Assembly: GCA_903927685.1 (NCBI GenBank)
Contig: CAIYOB010000615.1
Location: 1 to 44,921 of the forward strand
Source of the DNA: an uncultured Planctomycetaceae bacterium
Lineage (GTDB): Bacteria > Planctomycetota > Planctomycetia > Pirellulales > Pirellulaceae
Length of the DNA stretch: 44,921 nt
Direction of reading: 5' to 3'
Numbering within the stretch: position 1 is the first letter of the stretch; each line of letters begins with the position of its first letter. Shown piece after piece: positions 24,587 through 34,345 of the stretch. The notes below the pieces were generated by a model, which saw only the letters and a program-made list of their open reading frames with translations, had not been told where the DNA came from and searched no databases. The translations under genes were made by a program, and so were the position numbers.

Positions 24587-26977
24587 ATGCGTCAGGACCA
24601 GTTGGAGCCCAGCGAAGAGCGGCAGCAAACGGCCTATCCGGTATTGCCGATCCGCAATAGCGTGCTCTTTCCCAATTTGATCCTCCCGTTGTCGGTGGGG
24701 CGAGAGCCTTCGCTGGCCGCCATCGACACCGCGTTGGCGGCCGAGGACAAGATGATTGTGGTGGTCGCGCAGCGGGACGCGACGACCGACGAAGTGGACA
24801 CGGACGACCTGTACGAAGTCGGCACGCTGGCGACGATCAAGAAAATCGAGCGTCAAGACGACAGCATGCACCTGCTGGTGTTTGGCTCGGATCGCGTCGA
24901 ACTGGGCGAAGTCGAAAGCCGCGAGCCGTACCTCCGCGTCAAGATCCGCCGGTTGCCGCGGCCCAAGGACAAGAGCACCGAGGTGGATGCGTTGCACCGC
25001 GAGGTCCTTGAGATTACCGGCAAGATCTCGGAACTGCTGGCCTCGCACACTCCCGTCGCGCTGATCGACGTGGTCACGCAGACCAAGGACCTGATGCAGC
25101 AACTGTACCTGCTGGCATCGTTGTTGAGCATCGACGTTTCCAAGGCCCAACTGCTGTTATCCGCGACCACGCGCCAGGAAGCATTGGAGAAGATGCACGA
25201 GTTCCTCAGCTACGAGCTGCAGGTGCTCGAACTGCGGCACAAAATCGCTTCGCAAGCCAGCACCGAAATCGGTCGCGAACAGCGCGAGTACCTGCTGCGT
25301 CAGCAGATGAAGGCGATCCAGGAGGAGTTGGGCGGCAAGAGTCCCGAGGAGGCGGAAAGCGAGGAACTGCGGCGGCAGTTGGAGGAGGCGGAACTGCCGG
25401 AAAAGGCGAAGAAGGAAGCCGAGAAAGAGCTGCGTCGCCTGGAGCGAATGTCCCCCAACGCGGCCGATTACCAGGTGACGCGGACCTATCTGGATCTGGT
25501 GCTGGAACTGCCCTGGCACAAGCTGACCGAGGATAATCTCGACCTGCCGCGGGCCCGCGCGATCCTGGACGAAGATCATTTCAACTTGAAGGAAGTCAAG
25601 CAGCGGATCGTCGAGCACTTGGCGGTCATGAAGCTGAATCCGGAGGCCAAGGCCCCGATCCTGTGCTTCGTGGGTCCGCCGGGGGTGGGCAAGACGTCCC
25701 TGGGCCAGTCGATCGCCCGGGCGCTGGGGCGAGAGTTCGAGCGGCTGGCGCTGGGCGGCTTGCACGATGAAGCCGAATTGCGGGGGCATCGCCGCACGTA
25801 CATCGGCGCGATGCCCGGCCGCATCCTCCAGGCGATCCGCCGCGCAGGCGTCAAGAATCCGCTGCTGATGCTGGATGAGATTGACAAGCTGGGGCGCGAC
25901 TACCGCGGCGATCCGGCCGCGGCCCTGATGGAGATCCTCGATCCGGCCCAAAACAGCGCCTTCCACGACAACTACCTGGACCTGCCCTTCGACCTGTCCA
26001 AGGTGTTCTTCATTACGACCGCGAACACGTTGGACAGCATTCCCGGGCCACTGCTGGACCGGATGGAGGTGCTGCGGTTGCCGGGGTATAGCGCCGACGA
26101 GAAGCGGGAGATCGCCGAGCGGTACCTGATTCCGCGGCAGATCAAGGAGGCGGGGTTGACCGCGGAGCAGATCTCCTTTCCCCGCGAGACGGTGTTCTAC
26201 TTGATCGGGCATTACACGCGCGAGGCGGGCGTCCGCGAACTGGAGCGGACCCTGGGTCGGCTCGCCCGCAAGGTCGCGACGCAGGTCGTCGAGGGCCGCG
26301 CGGAACCGGCGGCCCTCGCCGCGGATGACTTGGGCGAAATGTTAGGCCCGGAGCGATTCCTGCCGGAGAAGGCGCGGAAACAGCTCCCGCCCGGCGTCGC
26401 GGCCGGCCTGGCTTGGACCGAAGCCGGCGGGGACGTGTTGTATGTGGAAGCCCTGTTGCAGCCCACCGGCAAGGACCTGCGGCTGACCGGCCAGTTGGGC
26501 GACGTGATGCGCGAGTCGGCCGAGGCGGCCCGCAGCTACATCATGTCCCGCGCCCGCGAACTGGGTATCGACAGAAAGCGGCTCGACAAGAACGGCGTGC
26601 ACATCCACGTCCCGGCGGGCGCGACCCCCAAGGACGGCCCGTCGGCCGGAATCACGATGGCCGTCGCGCTGGCCTCGCTGTGGACCGATCGCCCGGCTCG
26701 CAGCGATACGGCGATGACCGGCGAGATCACCCTCAGCGGCCTGGTCTTTCCCGTCGGCGGGATCAAGGAAAAGCTGCTCGCCGCTCATCGTGCCGGGATG
26801 CGCCGCGTGATCCTCCCCAAGGCCAACGAAAAGGACCTTCGCGAGTTGCCGGACGTGGTCCGCGCGGACATGCAGTTCATCTACGCCGAACACGTGGACG
26901 ACGTGCTGGCGGCCGCGATTCCGGACTTGGTGCTGGCGGACCATTCATCCCCTCCCTCGTCGGCGATGTTGGTGTAA
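24587..26977 (+). CDS. lon: ATP-dependent protease Lon
   Basis: 796 residues from the ATG at 24587 (MRQDQLEPSEERQQTAYPVL), with GGAG upstream; 52 residues of the longer frame were dropped because they lack conservation-like composition and lie in the spacer. Order: N-terminal substrate domain (about 15-210, YPVLPIRNSVLFPN), coiled-coil region (220-310), AAA+ module with Walker A GPPGVGKT (363-370) and Walker B LLMLDEID, then the protease domain with the Ser686-Lys729 dyad (DGPSAG; GGIKEKL), the same 43-residue spacing as in E. coli Lon. It degrades misfolded and regulatory proteins in the cytosol. Length is normal. Confidence 0.98.
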   Translation: MRQDQLEPSEERQQTAYPVLPIRNSVLFPNLILPLSVGREPSLAAIDTALAAEDKMIVVVAQRDATTDEVDTDDLYEVGTLATIKKIERQDDSMHLLVFGSDRVELGEVESREPYLRVKIRRLPRPKDKSTEVDALHREVLEITGKISELLASHTPVALIDVVTQTKDLMQQLYLLASLLSIDVSKAQLLLSATTRQEALEKMHEFLSYELQVLELRHKIASQASTEIGREQREYLLRQQMKAIQEELGGKSPEEAESEELRRQLEEAELPEKAKKEAEKELRRLERMSPNAADYQVTRTYLDLVLELPWHKLTEDNLDLPRARAILDEDHFNLKEVKQRIVEHLAVMKLNPEAKAPILCFVGPPGVGKTSLGQSIARALGREFERLALGGLHDEAELRGHRRTYIGAMPGRILQAIRRAGVKNPLLMLDEIDKLGRDYRGDPAAALMEILDPAQNSAFHDNYLDLPFDLSKVFFITTANTLDSIPGPLLDRMEVLRLPGYSADEKREIAERYLIPRQIKEAGLTAEQISFPRETVFYLIGHYTREAGVRELERTLGRLARKVATQVVEGRAEPAALAADDLGEMLGPERFLPEKARKQLPPGVAAGLAWTEAGGDVLYVEALLQPTGKDLRLTGQLGDVMRESAEAARSYIMSRARELGIDRKRLDKNGVHIHVPAGATPKDGPSAGITMAVALASLWTDRPARSDTAMTGEITLSGLVFPVGGIKEKLLAAHRAGMRRVILPKANEKDLRELPDVVRADMQFIYAEHVDDVLAAAIPDLVLADHSSPPSSAMLV

Positions 26978-26981
26978 GCCC

Positions 26982-28055
26982 GTGCCTGACTGCCTGGCGT
27001 TGGATATCGGCGGGGCGAATCTCAAGTACTCGGACGGTCGCGGCCGCACCGGCTCCGTCCCGTTCGCCTTGTGGCAAGCCCCCGAGCGGCTGGCCGAGAT
27101 GCTGCGCGGCATCCTCGCTGCGTGCTCTCCGCACGCCGCGATCGGAGTCACAATGACGGGCGAACTGGCCGACTGTTTTCCCTCTAAATCCGCCGGCGTG
27201 CGTCAGATCCTGACTGCAGTTGGCGACGCCGCGGGCGAACGAACGGTGCGGATCTACCTGGTCGACGGCCGGTGGGTGGATGCCGACACGGCGCGGGCCG
27301 ATCCGCTGCGGGCGGCGGCCTCGAACTGGTCGGCGCTGGCTCGCTTTGCGGGCCGCTACGCGCCCTGCGGCCCGGCGGTGTTGCTGGACATCGGTTCCAC
27401 CACGTGCGACCTGATCCCGCTGGTCGATGGCCGGCCCGTTGCCGAGGGCAGTACCGATACGCAACGCTTGCTGGCGGGCGAACTGGTGTACACGGGAGTC
27501 GAACGCAGCCCGGTGTGCGCGGTCGTGGGGAGCGTCCCCTATCGCGGACGGACTTGCCCCGTGGCCCAGGAACTGTTCGCCACAATGCGCGACGTGTACC
27601 TGGTGTTGGGCGAGTTGCCGGAACAGCCGGAGGACACGCAGACAGCGGATGGTCGGCCGGCGACGCGGGCGGCCGCGAGTGTTCGGCTGGCGCGCGTGAT
27701 CTGTGCGGACGAGACCGAATTCGGAGCCGACGACGCGGGCGAATTGGCGGCGGCAGCAGCCGAAGCGCAGACGACGTTGGTGTCCGTTGCCCTGGCTCGC
27801 GTGGCCAGCCGGCTGGCCGCCCCACGTAGCCCGATCGCTCCGAGACCGGAACCGCGTCGCGGAGAGACACGGCTACATGCCGAGTTGACGGTCATCCTGT
27901 CCGGACACGGCGACTGGTTGGCGCGGCGCGTCCTGGCTCGAGTGGGGCACCGCGGCGAGGTGATATCGCTCGCCGCGCGCTTAGGCCGCGAGGCTTCGCG
28001 GGCGGCGACCGCCTATGCGCTGGCCACGCTGCTGGGCGAGGAGCCTGTTCGATGA
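26982..28055 (+). CDS. MfnF-like hydantoinase/oxoprolinase-fold protein (methanofuran-type cofactor synthesis)
   Basis: 357 residues from a GTG at 26982, 4 bases after the lon stop. It belongs to the hydantoinase A/oxoprolinase-related group described as an H4MPT-linked C1 transfer pathway protein and, in methanogens, as MfnF, which joins the tyramine and aminomethylfuran parts of methanofuran. Visible signs: an ASKHA-type phosphate loop LALDIGGANLKYSDG, a second loop LLDIGSTTCDLIPL, and FPSKSAGVRQIL. The next gene is the MfnE-like kinase, overlapping by four bases (ATGA), which strongly supports the assignment. The cofactor would serve formaldehyde oxidation or C1 transfer, known in planctomycetes. 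Exact substrate not provable from sequence alone. Confidence 0.82.
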   Translation: MPDCLALDIGGANLKYSDGRGRTGSVPFALWQAPERLAEMLRGILAACSPHAAIGVTMTGELADCFPSKSAGVRQILTAVGDAAGERTVRIYLVDGRWVDADTARADPLRAAASNWSALARFAGRYAPCGPAVLLDIGSTTCDLIPLVDGRPVAEGSTDTQRLLAGELVYTGVERSPVCAVVGSVPYRGRTCPVAQELFATMRDVYLVLGELPEQPEDTQTADGRPATRAAASVRLARVICADETEFGADDAGELAAAAAEAQTTLVSVALARVASRLAAPRSPIAPRPEPRRGETRLHAELTVILSGHGDWLARRVLARVGHRGEVISLAARLGREASRAATAYALATLLGEEPVR

Positions 28056-28630
28056 ACCAACTGGCGGTGCGGGTGATCAAAGTCGGCGGCAGCCTGTTCG
28101 ATTTTCCCGCCCTTCCCGAGGCGTTTCGCGATTGGCTGGCCGCGCAGACTCCCGCCGTCAACATCCTGCTCGCGGGCGGGGGCAAACTGGCCGACGTGAT
28201 CCGCGAGGCCGATCGGACGTGGGGGCTGGGCGCCGAGGCGGCGCACTGGCTGGCGATCGATGTGCTGGCCGCTTCGTCCCGCCTGCTGGCAGCCATCTTG
28301 CCGGACGCCTGCCTCGAGCGGGACTGGGAGCGGTTGTGCCAGCGGGTACAACGACGCGCGGCGGGTCCGCCGATTGTTTTTGGTCCAGTCGACTTCCTGC
28401 AGCGGCAGGAAGCCCAGCTGCCCCCGCCGGCGTTGCCACACGGCTGGCATGTGACAACGGACTCGATCGCCGCGCGGATCGCGACAGTCTTGGACGCTGA
28501 CGAACTGGTGTTGTTCAAGTCCGCCGAGGCACCACCGCAACCCCAGCCGCCCTATGTGGACGAGTACTTTGCCCGGGCGGCTGAGGGTCTGAAATCGGTG
28601 CGGTTCGTCAATCTGCGGGGCGGCAACTGA
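28052..28630 (+). CDS. MfnE-like amino acid kinase family protein
   Basis: 192 residues beginning VIKVGGSLFDFPALPEAF after a short leader, the nucleotide-binding start of the amino acid kinase fold, followed by NILLAGGGKLADVIREAD. In methanogens MfnE phosphorylates aminomethylfuran phosphate to the diphosphate used by MfnF. The C-terminus holds the family's HGWHVTTDSIAARIATVLDA region with Asp and Ser for the ATP site. It is shorter than typical amino acid kinases (around 250), as expected for this group. Start ATG overlaps the MfnF-like stop. It ends one base before the stop of the convergent DUF1598 gene. Confidence 0.82.
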   Translation: MNQLAVRVIKVGGSLFDFPALPEAFRDWLAAQTPAVNILLAGGGKLADVIREADRTWGLGAEAAHWLAIDVLAASSRLLAAILPDACLERDWERLCQRVQRRAAGPPIVFGPVDFLQRQEAQLPPPALPHGWHVTTDSIAARIATVLDADELVLFKSAEAPPQPQPPYVDEYFARAAEGLKSVRFVNLRGGN

Positions 28631-28631
28631 C

Positions 28632-29993
28632 TCAGTTCCACCACCACGCCTTGCCTTCGGCGGGCGCGCCTTCCGAGTGGACGGACTTCAATTGCGGGGC
28701 AACCACGCTGTTGCTCGCCACCTCCCACGACTCGATCTGCACGCCGCCGGAGGCCGTGATCACGTAGTTGCGGCCAACCTTGACGAAGCTGCATTTCGGC
28801 TCGACCGTCTTCGGCGCCGGCAACTGGCCGACCGCCAGCTTGCTGTCGGGGCTGGCCAGCAGCGAAAAGCCCTTGCCGCCCGCCAAGCTGACCAGGTCCT
28901 CGCGTTGCATGACCGCCGCGACGACACACAGATCCATCAGGTTCCGCAACTGGGCCAGCGTTGGGTCCTTAGGCGACAAATCGGGGTAATGCTTCGTCAG
29001 CAGGTCGGCCCACTGCTTGGCCGTCGGGTCGGCTCGGCCGGTGCCCTGGACGGTTCCGTCCGCGGCCACCAATTCGTCCTCGGTCATGGCTTTCACGCCC
29101 TGGCCGCGGAGTTCCCAGGCCAGCCGATCATCACTGCGGGCCAGCGGCTCGTAGTTGCACGCCATCCACCACCGCGGAATCGCACTGCCCGGCAGTTGGC
29201 CCTTGGATTTGAGCATGTCCAGATAGCTGGGCAGGCCGCGGATGGGGGCCTTGTCCAGGTTCATCGCCAGCTGTTTCATCCGAAAGTCGGCGGCGAACAG
29301 GATCCGAGCAAAATGGCTGTCCGAGGGAACTCCGGTGAGCGTTACCTGTTGAGGTCCCAAGGCCAGTGCGGCCGGTTTCAGTACGGATTCGTTAAAGGTC
29401 CGCTGAGTGCTCATGAACTGTTCGAACCGTTGCCGCCCCTCGGCGGTCGGGTCGATCGACACGGAAATACCCTCCGTTCGCGCCGCTTCAACGGTGCGCA
29501 GGGCGACCAGCAGGTCGTCCAGCCGGACGGCCGGCAGGCCCGTCGTAACGCCGATCGCATCGCCGTTCTCGTTGAATTTCCAGCCTTCGCCGGGGCCGGC
29601 CAGCACGATGTCGTTCTGCTCGGGGTAGACCAGGATGTACTGGACTCGCTGCAGGCCGGCGAGGTACAACACGCCGTCCGGCAGATCGCCTCCGCTGCTG
29701 GCCGCTTCGGCCAAGGCGGCTTCCAGGGCCCGCAGGGATACTTTGCGGAACTGGGCATTTTGCTTCAACCCAGCCGGGACTTGATCCGGCTGAGCCCGCA
29801 GCTGGGCCAGGATTTCCTGGCGTTCGGCCGGCAGAGGAAGCCGAGCCACGCCGTCAGCATCGACCACGATACCACCGACGGACCGCTGGTTGCCCCAGTT
29901 GAACTGCGCCCAGGCTGTGGCGGGAAGCACGAAGACGGCCAGCGCCAGAGCCAAGTTGGCGAATAGGAATGGCCGAACCGAGAACTGCGACAT
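28632..29993 (-). CDS. Exported DUF1598 protein
   Basis: 453 residues from the ATG at 29993 (MSQFSVRPFLFANLALALAV), with AGGAGA upstream; the 33 extra residues of the longer frame are not signal-peptide-like and were dropped. Signal peptide about 1-30. The mature protein matches the planctomycete family DUF1598: an N-terminal region SVGGIVVDADGVARLPL, then LYLAGLQRVQYILVYPEQND and RWWMACNYEPLARSDD. No catalytic motif is recognised. It lies divergent from the sigma-54-type regulator, with a 211-base shared upstream region. Function unknown; probably periplasmic. Confidence 0.85.
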   Translation of the reverse strand: MSQFSVRPFLFANLALALAVFVLPATAWAQFNWGNQRSVGGIVVDADGVARLPLPAERQEILAQLRAQPDQVPAGLKQNAQFRKVSLRALEAALAEAASSGGDLPDGVLYLAGLQRVQYILVYPEQNDIVLAGPGEGWKFNENGDAIGVTTGLPAVRLDDLLVALRTVEAARTEGISVSIDPTAEGRQRFEQFMSTQRTFNESVLKPAALALGPQQVTLTGVPSDSHFARILFAADFRMKQLAMNLDKAPIRGLPSYLDMLKSKGQLPGSAIPRWWMACNYEPLARSDDRLAWELRGQGVKAMTEDELVAADGTVQGTGRADPTAKQWADLLTKHYPDLSPKDPTLAQLRNLMDLCVVAAVMQREDLVSLAGGKGFSLLASPDSKLAVGQLPAPKTVEPKCSFVKVGRNYVITASGGVQIESWEVASNSVVAPQLKSVHSEGAPAEGKAWWWN

Positions 29994-30092
29994 GTGTGAT
30001 GGTCTCCTGGAAAGCCCCTGAAGTCCCGAAAACTGGCGGCGGTTACCTGCGGGGAGGCGTTCTTTTCCCAGCGGGCAGTCAAATCGCATCAT

Positions 30093-30148
30093 TTTGCCTG
30101 TGGCAAACGATCGTCACGGCCACCGATTTCGTGTAACCTAAATATAAT
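30093..30148 (+). promoter_or_regulatory. Palindrome and -10 box in the divergent control region
   Basis: A perfect inverted repeat TTTGCC-TGT-GGCAAA spans 30093-30107, and 35 bases further a consensus TATAAT lies at 30143-30148, about 57 bases before the regulator's ATG. No good -35 is seen at 16-18 bases from the -10, so an activator or repressor at the palindrome is plausible. The gap runs 29994-30204 and also serves the DUF1598 gene. Confidence 0.4.
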
Positions 30149-30204
30149 CGTGGCAGGGAATAAATGCAAGAAAAGGTGATTTCGGCCAGCCAGCAGGAAG
30201 ATTG

Positions 30205-32241
30205 ATGCTCGCCTATCTCGTCATTCGTGAGGGCTCCAAATGGTCCGATGTGTCGCGTCTGACACCTGGGCGGACGATGACGGTCGGCCGTGCCCCGACT
30301 AATCAGGTAATCGTCAAAGATGAACGCTGCAGCCGCTATCACGCGGAGATCTTCTCGTCGCAAGGCCAGTGGACGCTGCGGGACTTGGACAGCCGCAACG
30401 GCACGCTGCTGAACGGACAGAAGGTCACGGGCGACGTTCCGCTGTCCGAGGGCGACGTGGTTCGGATTGCCAACTGCCAAATGGCATTTGTATATGACTT
30501 GAGCAAAGCGTTCGCCGAAGGCAGCGCCAAGCCGGGCCTGACCGCCGAACCGGGCGAGGAAACGGTGTCCAGCGTCGTGGTTGCGGACACCGGCGATTTC
30601 CAGCCGCTGGAGAGCCCGGAAACTACCCAGATTACCCATCGTCGTGGCAAGACAACCCTGCTCCAGCCGGCGGGCCGCGAGCCCTCCGGTGTGCCCCAAT
30701 TGGGCGAAGCCGCCACGCAGCTGTGCCGGCTGGCGTTTAATTTGGCCAGCCAGACGGACATCGAGTCGGTCGCGCGGCTGGCCTTGGACGGATTGTTCGA
30801 GGGCACGCGGTGCGACGCGGGTTCGCTGCTGCTGGGTCCGCGGAGGCTGGACGAGGCGCTGACCGCCGCCGACCTGCACGTGGTCTCGTCGCGTTCGATA
30901 CCGACGGTGAAATACCATCGCATCTCCAGTTTTTTGGCCGAAACCGTGCTTCGCGAACAAGAAGCCGTCCTGGCTCGCAATATCCAGGACGACCTCACCC
31001 TCGGGACGCGGAACAGCAAGGGCGAAATCGAGTCCACCAGCGTCATCTGCTCGCCGATCCGCCAGGACGGCAAGGTCGTCGGCCTGATCCACCTGTACTC
31101 GACCAGCGCCAACCGCACGCTCGATCCGAACGATCTCGAGTTCTCGCTGGCGGTCGCTGACAATGTGGCGTTGGCCCTGAAAAACCTCAGCCGCCAGCAG
31201 GAGTTGGCGGAGAATCTGTCGCAAACGCAGAGCGAAGTGGCCCTGCTGCGCAAGCAACTGGGAGCCGACAGCGAAATCGTGGGCAGCAGCCAGATGATGC
31301 AGCGGTTGCACCAGGCGATCGGCCAGGCGGCGCCCAACCGGGCCACCGTGCTGATCCGCGGCGAGAGCGGTGTGGGCAAGGAATTGGTCGCTCGCGCCAT
31401 CCACTTCTCCAGCCCGCGCAAGAAAGGGCCATTTGTCTGCCTGAACTGTGCGGCCCTGTCCGAGACGCTGTTGGAAAGCGAGTTGTTCGGCCACGAAAAG
31501 GGCGCGTTTACCGGGGCCACCGATCGCAAGATCGGCAAGTTCGAGGCGGCGCATCACGGCACCCTGATGCTGGACGAGATCGGCGAGATGAGTCCGTCCA
31601 TCCAGGCCAAATTCCTGCGCGTCCTGGAGGGACACCCCTTTGAGCGCGTGGGTGGGAACCAATCCATCAAGGTTGACGTCCGGGTGATCGCGGCGACCAA
31701 CCGCGACCTGGAGAAAGACGTCGCCGACGGCAAATTCCGCCGCGACTTGTACTTCCGGCTGCACGTGGTCGAGATCGTCGTCCCGCCGCTGCGGAAACGG
31801 TCGCAGGATGTGATCGAGTTGGCGACCCATTTCCTGGACCGGTTCAACAACGAAACGGGGAAGCGGCTCCGCGGATTCACTCCGGAGGCCCTGGAACAAC
31901 TGCAGAAGTACCCCTGGCCCGGCAATGTCCGCGAACTGCGAAACGTGATCGAGCGGGCGGTGGTCTTGTCCCGCGGCGACCGCATTGAACTCGAAGATCT
32001 GACACTTTCCAATTTGGCGCCCTCCAGCGATTCCTGGGAGGCGCCGTTGCCCATCGCCCGGTACGAACCGCTGACCTTGGACGAGGTCGAGCGGCGGCAC
32101 ATCCTGTCGACGTTGAAGGCGGAGGGATGGAACAAGAGCCGGACGGCAGCCGTGTTGGGGATCGAACGTTCGACCCTGGACCGCAAGATCCGCCGGTACG
32201 ATTTGAAGCCCAGTCAGCAGTCAGGTTGGGAGGACTCATGA
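30205..32241 (+). CDS. FHA-GAF-AAA+ sigma-54-dependent transcription activator
   Basis: 678 residues from the ATG at 30205 (AGGAAG upstream; the TTG one codon earlier is unlikely). Order: FHA domain 1-100 with [20 protein letters not shown] and SRNGTLLNG for phosphothreonine binding; linker; GAF domain about 165-325; sigma-54 AAA+ domain about 350-580 with Walker A GESGVGKE (near 385), the sigma-54 contact loop GAFTGA (near 433) and Walker [11 protein letters not shown]-terminal Fis-type helix-turn-helix (about 630-670, [20 protein letters not shown]). It should activate sigma-54 promoters in response to a phosphorylated partner, with a ligand sensed by GAF. Its stop overlaps the DUF1570 start. 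No kinase gene is adjacent. Confidence 0.95.
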   Translation: MLAYLVIREGSKWSDVSRLTPGRTMTVGRAPTNQVIVKDERCSRYHAEIFSSQGQWTLRDLDSRNGTLLNGQKVTGDVPLSEGDVVRIANCQMAFVYDLSKAFAEGSAKPGLTAEPGEETVSSVVVADTGDFQPLESPETTQITHRRGKTTLLQPAGREPSGVPQLGEAATQLCRLAFNLASQTDIESVARLALDGLFEGTRCDAGSLLLGPRRLDEALTAADLHVVSSRSIPTVKYHRISSFLAETVLREQEAVLARNIQDDLTLGTRNSKGEIESTSVICSPIRQDGKVVGLIHLYSTSANRTLDPNDLEFSLAVADNVALALKNLSRQQELAENLSQTQSEVALLRKQLGADSEIVGSSQMMQRLHQAIGQAAPNRATVLIRGESGVGKELVARAIHFSSPRKKGPFVCLNCAALSETLLESELFGHEKGAFTGATDRKIGKFEAAHHGTLMLDEIGEMSPSIQAKFLRVLEGHPFERVGGNQSIKVDVRVIAATNRDLEKDVADGKFRRDLYFRLHVVEIVVPPLRKRSQDVIELATHFLDRFNNETGKRLRGFTPEALEQLQKYPWPGNVRELRNVIERAVVLSRGDRIELEDLTLSNLAPSSDSWEAPLPIARYEPLTLDEVERRHILSTLKAEGWNKSRTAAVLGIERSTLDRKIRRYDLKPSQQSGWEDS

Positions 32242-33635
32242 CCGGCATCGGCAGCCTCGCGTTCCTGCTCGCGGTCGGATGGGCGGCCTCCGGAGCGGAC
32301 GAATTCAATGAAGTCGGCTCCGCGCTGCGGATGTTCGGCCTGGACATCGCTCCCGGCCCGGTTGTACCGGGGCAGGGGCAATGCGTGGCCACGGTGGATG
32401 ACCAGGGGACCCCGGTCGTGGGCAAGGTCCTGGTGAACGTCGGCGACACACGCGTGGTGCTGCTGCCGGACGGCCAGTTAGTCAAGCGCGCCGCGGACGG
32501 CGCCCAACCGACCGAGCAGCCGTTCGAGCCGGCGAGCAAAGCGGCCCTGGCCGACCGGTTGCGGGCCTCCCGCCTGACCGGTTTCCAGTCGAAAGAGACA
32601 CGGCATTACCTGTATCTGTACAACTGCAGCGAGTTGTTTGCCGAGGCGACCAGCCGGATCCTGGAGACCATGTTCCGGGGCATGGTCGGTTACGCCCGGG
32701 CCCAGGAAATCCCCGTCGCGCCGCCGGAAGTTCCCCTGGTCGTGATCATCTTCCGCACGGCCGCCGAGTTCCAGCAGTTCCGCCGCATGCCGGAGGATAC
32801 GGTCGCCTACTACGACGTCCTGTCGAATCACGTGGTGCTGTACGAAGAGTCGAAACTGTGGCGGATCAAGCCCGAGTTGGCCACGGCGCAAGCGATCGCG
32901 ACGATCGCCCACGAGGGCGCCCATCAAATTCTGCACAACATCGGCGTGCAGCAGCGGCTGTCCATCTGGCCGATGTGGCTGAACGAGGGCTTGGCGGAGT
33001 TCTTTGCCCCGACCACGACGGATCGGCAGTTGAAATGGAAGGGCGTCGGGCAGGAAAATGACCTGCGGCTGTTCGAGTTGGAGCAGTGGCTCAAGACCCG
33101 GACCGCTGACGAGGCCGATGGCCAATTGGTCGCGCAGACGGTCGGGGCTGTCCGCCTGACCTCGACTGGCTACGCCGCGGCCTGGGCGCTCACGGCCTAT
33201 CTGGCCAAAAACCAGCGGGCCGCGTTCCACGACTGCCTGCGGCAAGCCAGCCGCTTGGGACCGCTCGAATCTCCCGGCCGCGTGGTGCCGCCGGGCGTGT
33301 TAACGGAGAACGTCAAGCGATTCAAAGCCTGCTTCGGCGAGGACCTGGCCGAGATCGAACGCTGCCTGATCCTGCATTTGAAGTCTCTGCCCTATACGGA
33401 CCCGTTCGCCGAGTGGCCGCATTTCGTCGCCGTCATCGCAGTCCCTTCGGCCAGCGGCCGGGCCCTGCGGGACGCCAACGTATTTCACATTCCCGAGCAG
33501 GCCGACCGCTGGCGGCGGGAGATGTCCGAGCAGTTGCCGGAATCGCAACGTCCGGCAGCCCAGTCCGCCGTCCACCCCTTTCCGAACCGCCTGTTGGCCG
33601 AGGCGTTCGCGCGTCAATGGCTGCTGGGGAACTGA
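32238..33635 (+). CDS. Exported DUF1570 gluzincin-type metallopeptidase-like protein
   Basis: 465 residues from the ATG at 32238, overlapping the regulator's stop (ATGA) with GGGAGGA upstream. Signal peptide about 1-20 ([20 protein letters not shown]). The zinc site HEGAH (His225, Glu226, His229) and the downstream NEGLAEFF with Glu250 give the gluzincin pattern, so it is probably an active peptidase or a close relative. The family DUF1570 is common in planctomycetes. Coupling to a sigma-54 activator suggests co-expression under the same signal. Substrate unknown. It ends directly against the stop of the truncated hydrolase gene on the other strand. Confidence 0.88.
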   Translation: MTGIGSLAFLLAVGWAASGADEFNEVGSALRMFGLDIAPGPVVPGQGQCVATVDDQGTPVVGKVLVNVGDTRVVLLPDGQLVKRAADGAQPTEQPFEPASKAALADRLRASRLTGFQSKETRHYLYLYNCSELFAEATSRILETMFRGMVGYARAQEIPVAPPEVPLVVIIFRTAAEFQQFRRMPEDTVAYYDVLSNHVVLYEESKLWRIKPELATAQAIATIAHEGAHQILHNIGVQQRLSIWPMWLNEGLAEFFAPTTTDRQLKWKGVGQENDLRLFELEQWLKTRTADEADGQLVAQTVGAVRLTSTGYAAAWALTAYLAKNQRAAFHDCLRQASRLGPLESPGRVVPPGVLTENVKRFKACFGEDLAEIERCLILHLKSLPYTDPFAEWPHFVAVIAVPSASGRALRDANVFHIPEQADRWRREMSEQLPESQRPAAQSAVHPFPNRLLAEAFARQWLLGN

Positions 33636-34043
33636 TTACGGCTGCGTTCCACGGGAGTCGGCCGCGGGTGTTTTCGTGAGGTGCTTTTCGAACCAGGCGA
33701 CCAGGGCCCCGGTCGCCCGTGTCGCGTCCTCGCCGCCGAAACCGTGCCCGGCGCCGGCGATTTCCAGCAGTTGGCTGGTCACGCCCTTGTCCGTCAGCGG
33801 CTGAAACATGCCTTGGGATTTTTCCGGCGGCTGCCAAGTCGAGTACCATCCGCCGCTGACCATGAACAGCACGCCGGCCCCGTTGGCGTCTGCCTGCGGC
33901 TGGAAGACGTCGAACGTCAAGGCCATTCCGAACTTGTGACCGTAGACCACGTCGGGGATGATCTTCACCGGTTCGGCCGCCGGCAGGGCAGATGAACTTG
34001 CAAGGCAGATCAGCAGGCAGGCGAAAACTCGAACGGTACGCAT
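33636..34043 (-). pseudogene. Internally deleted exported alpha/beta hydrolase
   Basis: 135-residue open frame with a good start (AAGGAA upstream) and signal peptide (VRVFACLLICLASSSALPA). It begins like the dienelactone/esterase-type hydrolases: DVVYGHKFGMALTFDVFQP and GVLFMVSGGWYSTW. Immediately after PLTDKG it continues with VTSQLLEIAGAGHGFGG, which is the catalytic-His end of such proteins. The middle (nucleophile elbow and catalytic Asp region, roughly 130-150 residues) is absent although the frame is kept. It cannot be a working esterase. I call it a pseudogene or remnant; it could be translated as a small exported protein. Confidence 0.75.
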
Positions 34044-34228
34044 GCGACAGTTCCTTCACTGGAGATGTTGAAACAGGCCGCGGCGAGGCAGTCGGCCGCA
34101 GCGGCCACCGGGACTTCATAGAATAGCGAATGCAGCGGGTGTTGACTGCCCTCCCCGGCCGCTCCCCGGCCGCTACCGCGTCCGACCATCCCGCAAGCGG
34201 GGGAGTCAAGGCAGTCTGGGATAGTCGT

Positions 34229-34247
34229 GACCAGGAACACCCTGGTC
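34229..34247. promoter_or_regulatory. Stem-loop or operator upstream of the ATPase cassette
   Basis: Perfect 7-bp inverted repeat GACCAGG-AACAC-CCTGGTC about 98 bases before the cassette's first ATG. It could be an operator for the winged-helix protein encoded next, or an mRNA hairpin. The enclosing gap, 34044-34345 (302 bases), holds no gene; it also contains GACTGCC and GGCAGTC as a looser inverted pair near 34143 and 34210. Confidence 0.35.
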
Positions 34248-34345
34248 TTTCATCAGGCGTTTCGAGTCCCTTGCCGATCCACGGCGTTGGCCTCTGGAAA
34301 TCTGCGGGCAGGTTGAGCACACTAGGGGGCAAGGAGGCGACGACG

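Noticed and set aside
30151..30170. Sigma-54 promoter (TGGCAG followed by TGC) before the activator
   Set aside because: GG and GC are 12 bases apart rather than 10, so the -24/-12 spacing is wrong.
30079..32100. 673-residue frame on the minus strand
   Set aside because: Antisense to the sigma-54 activator, whose motifs are all intact.
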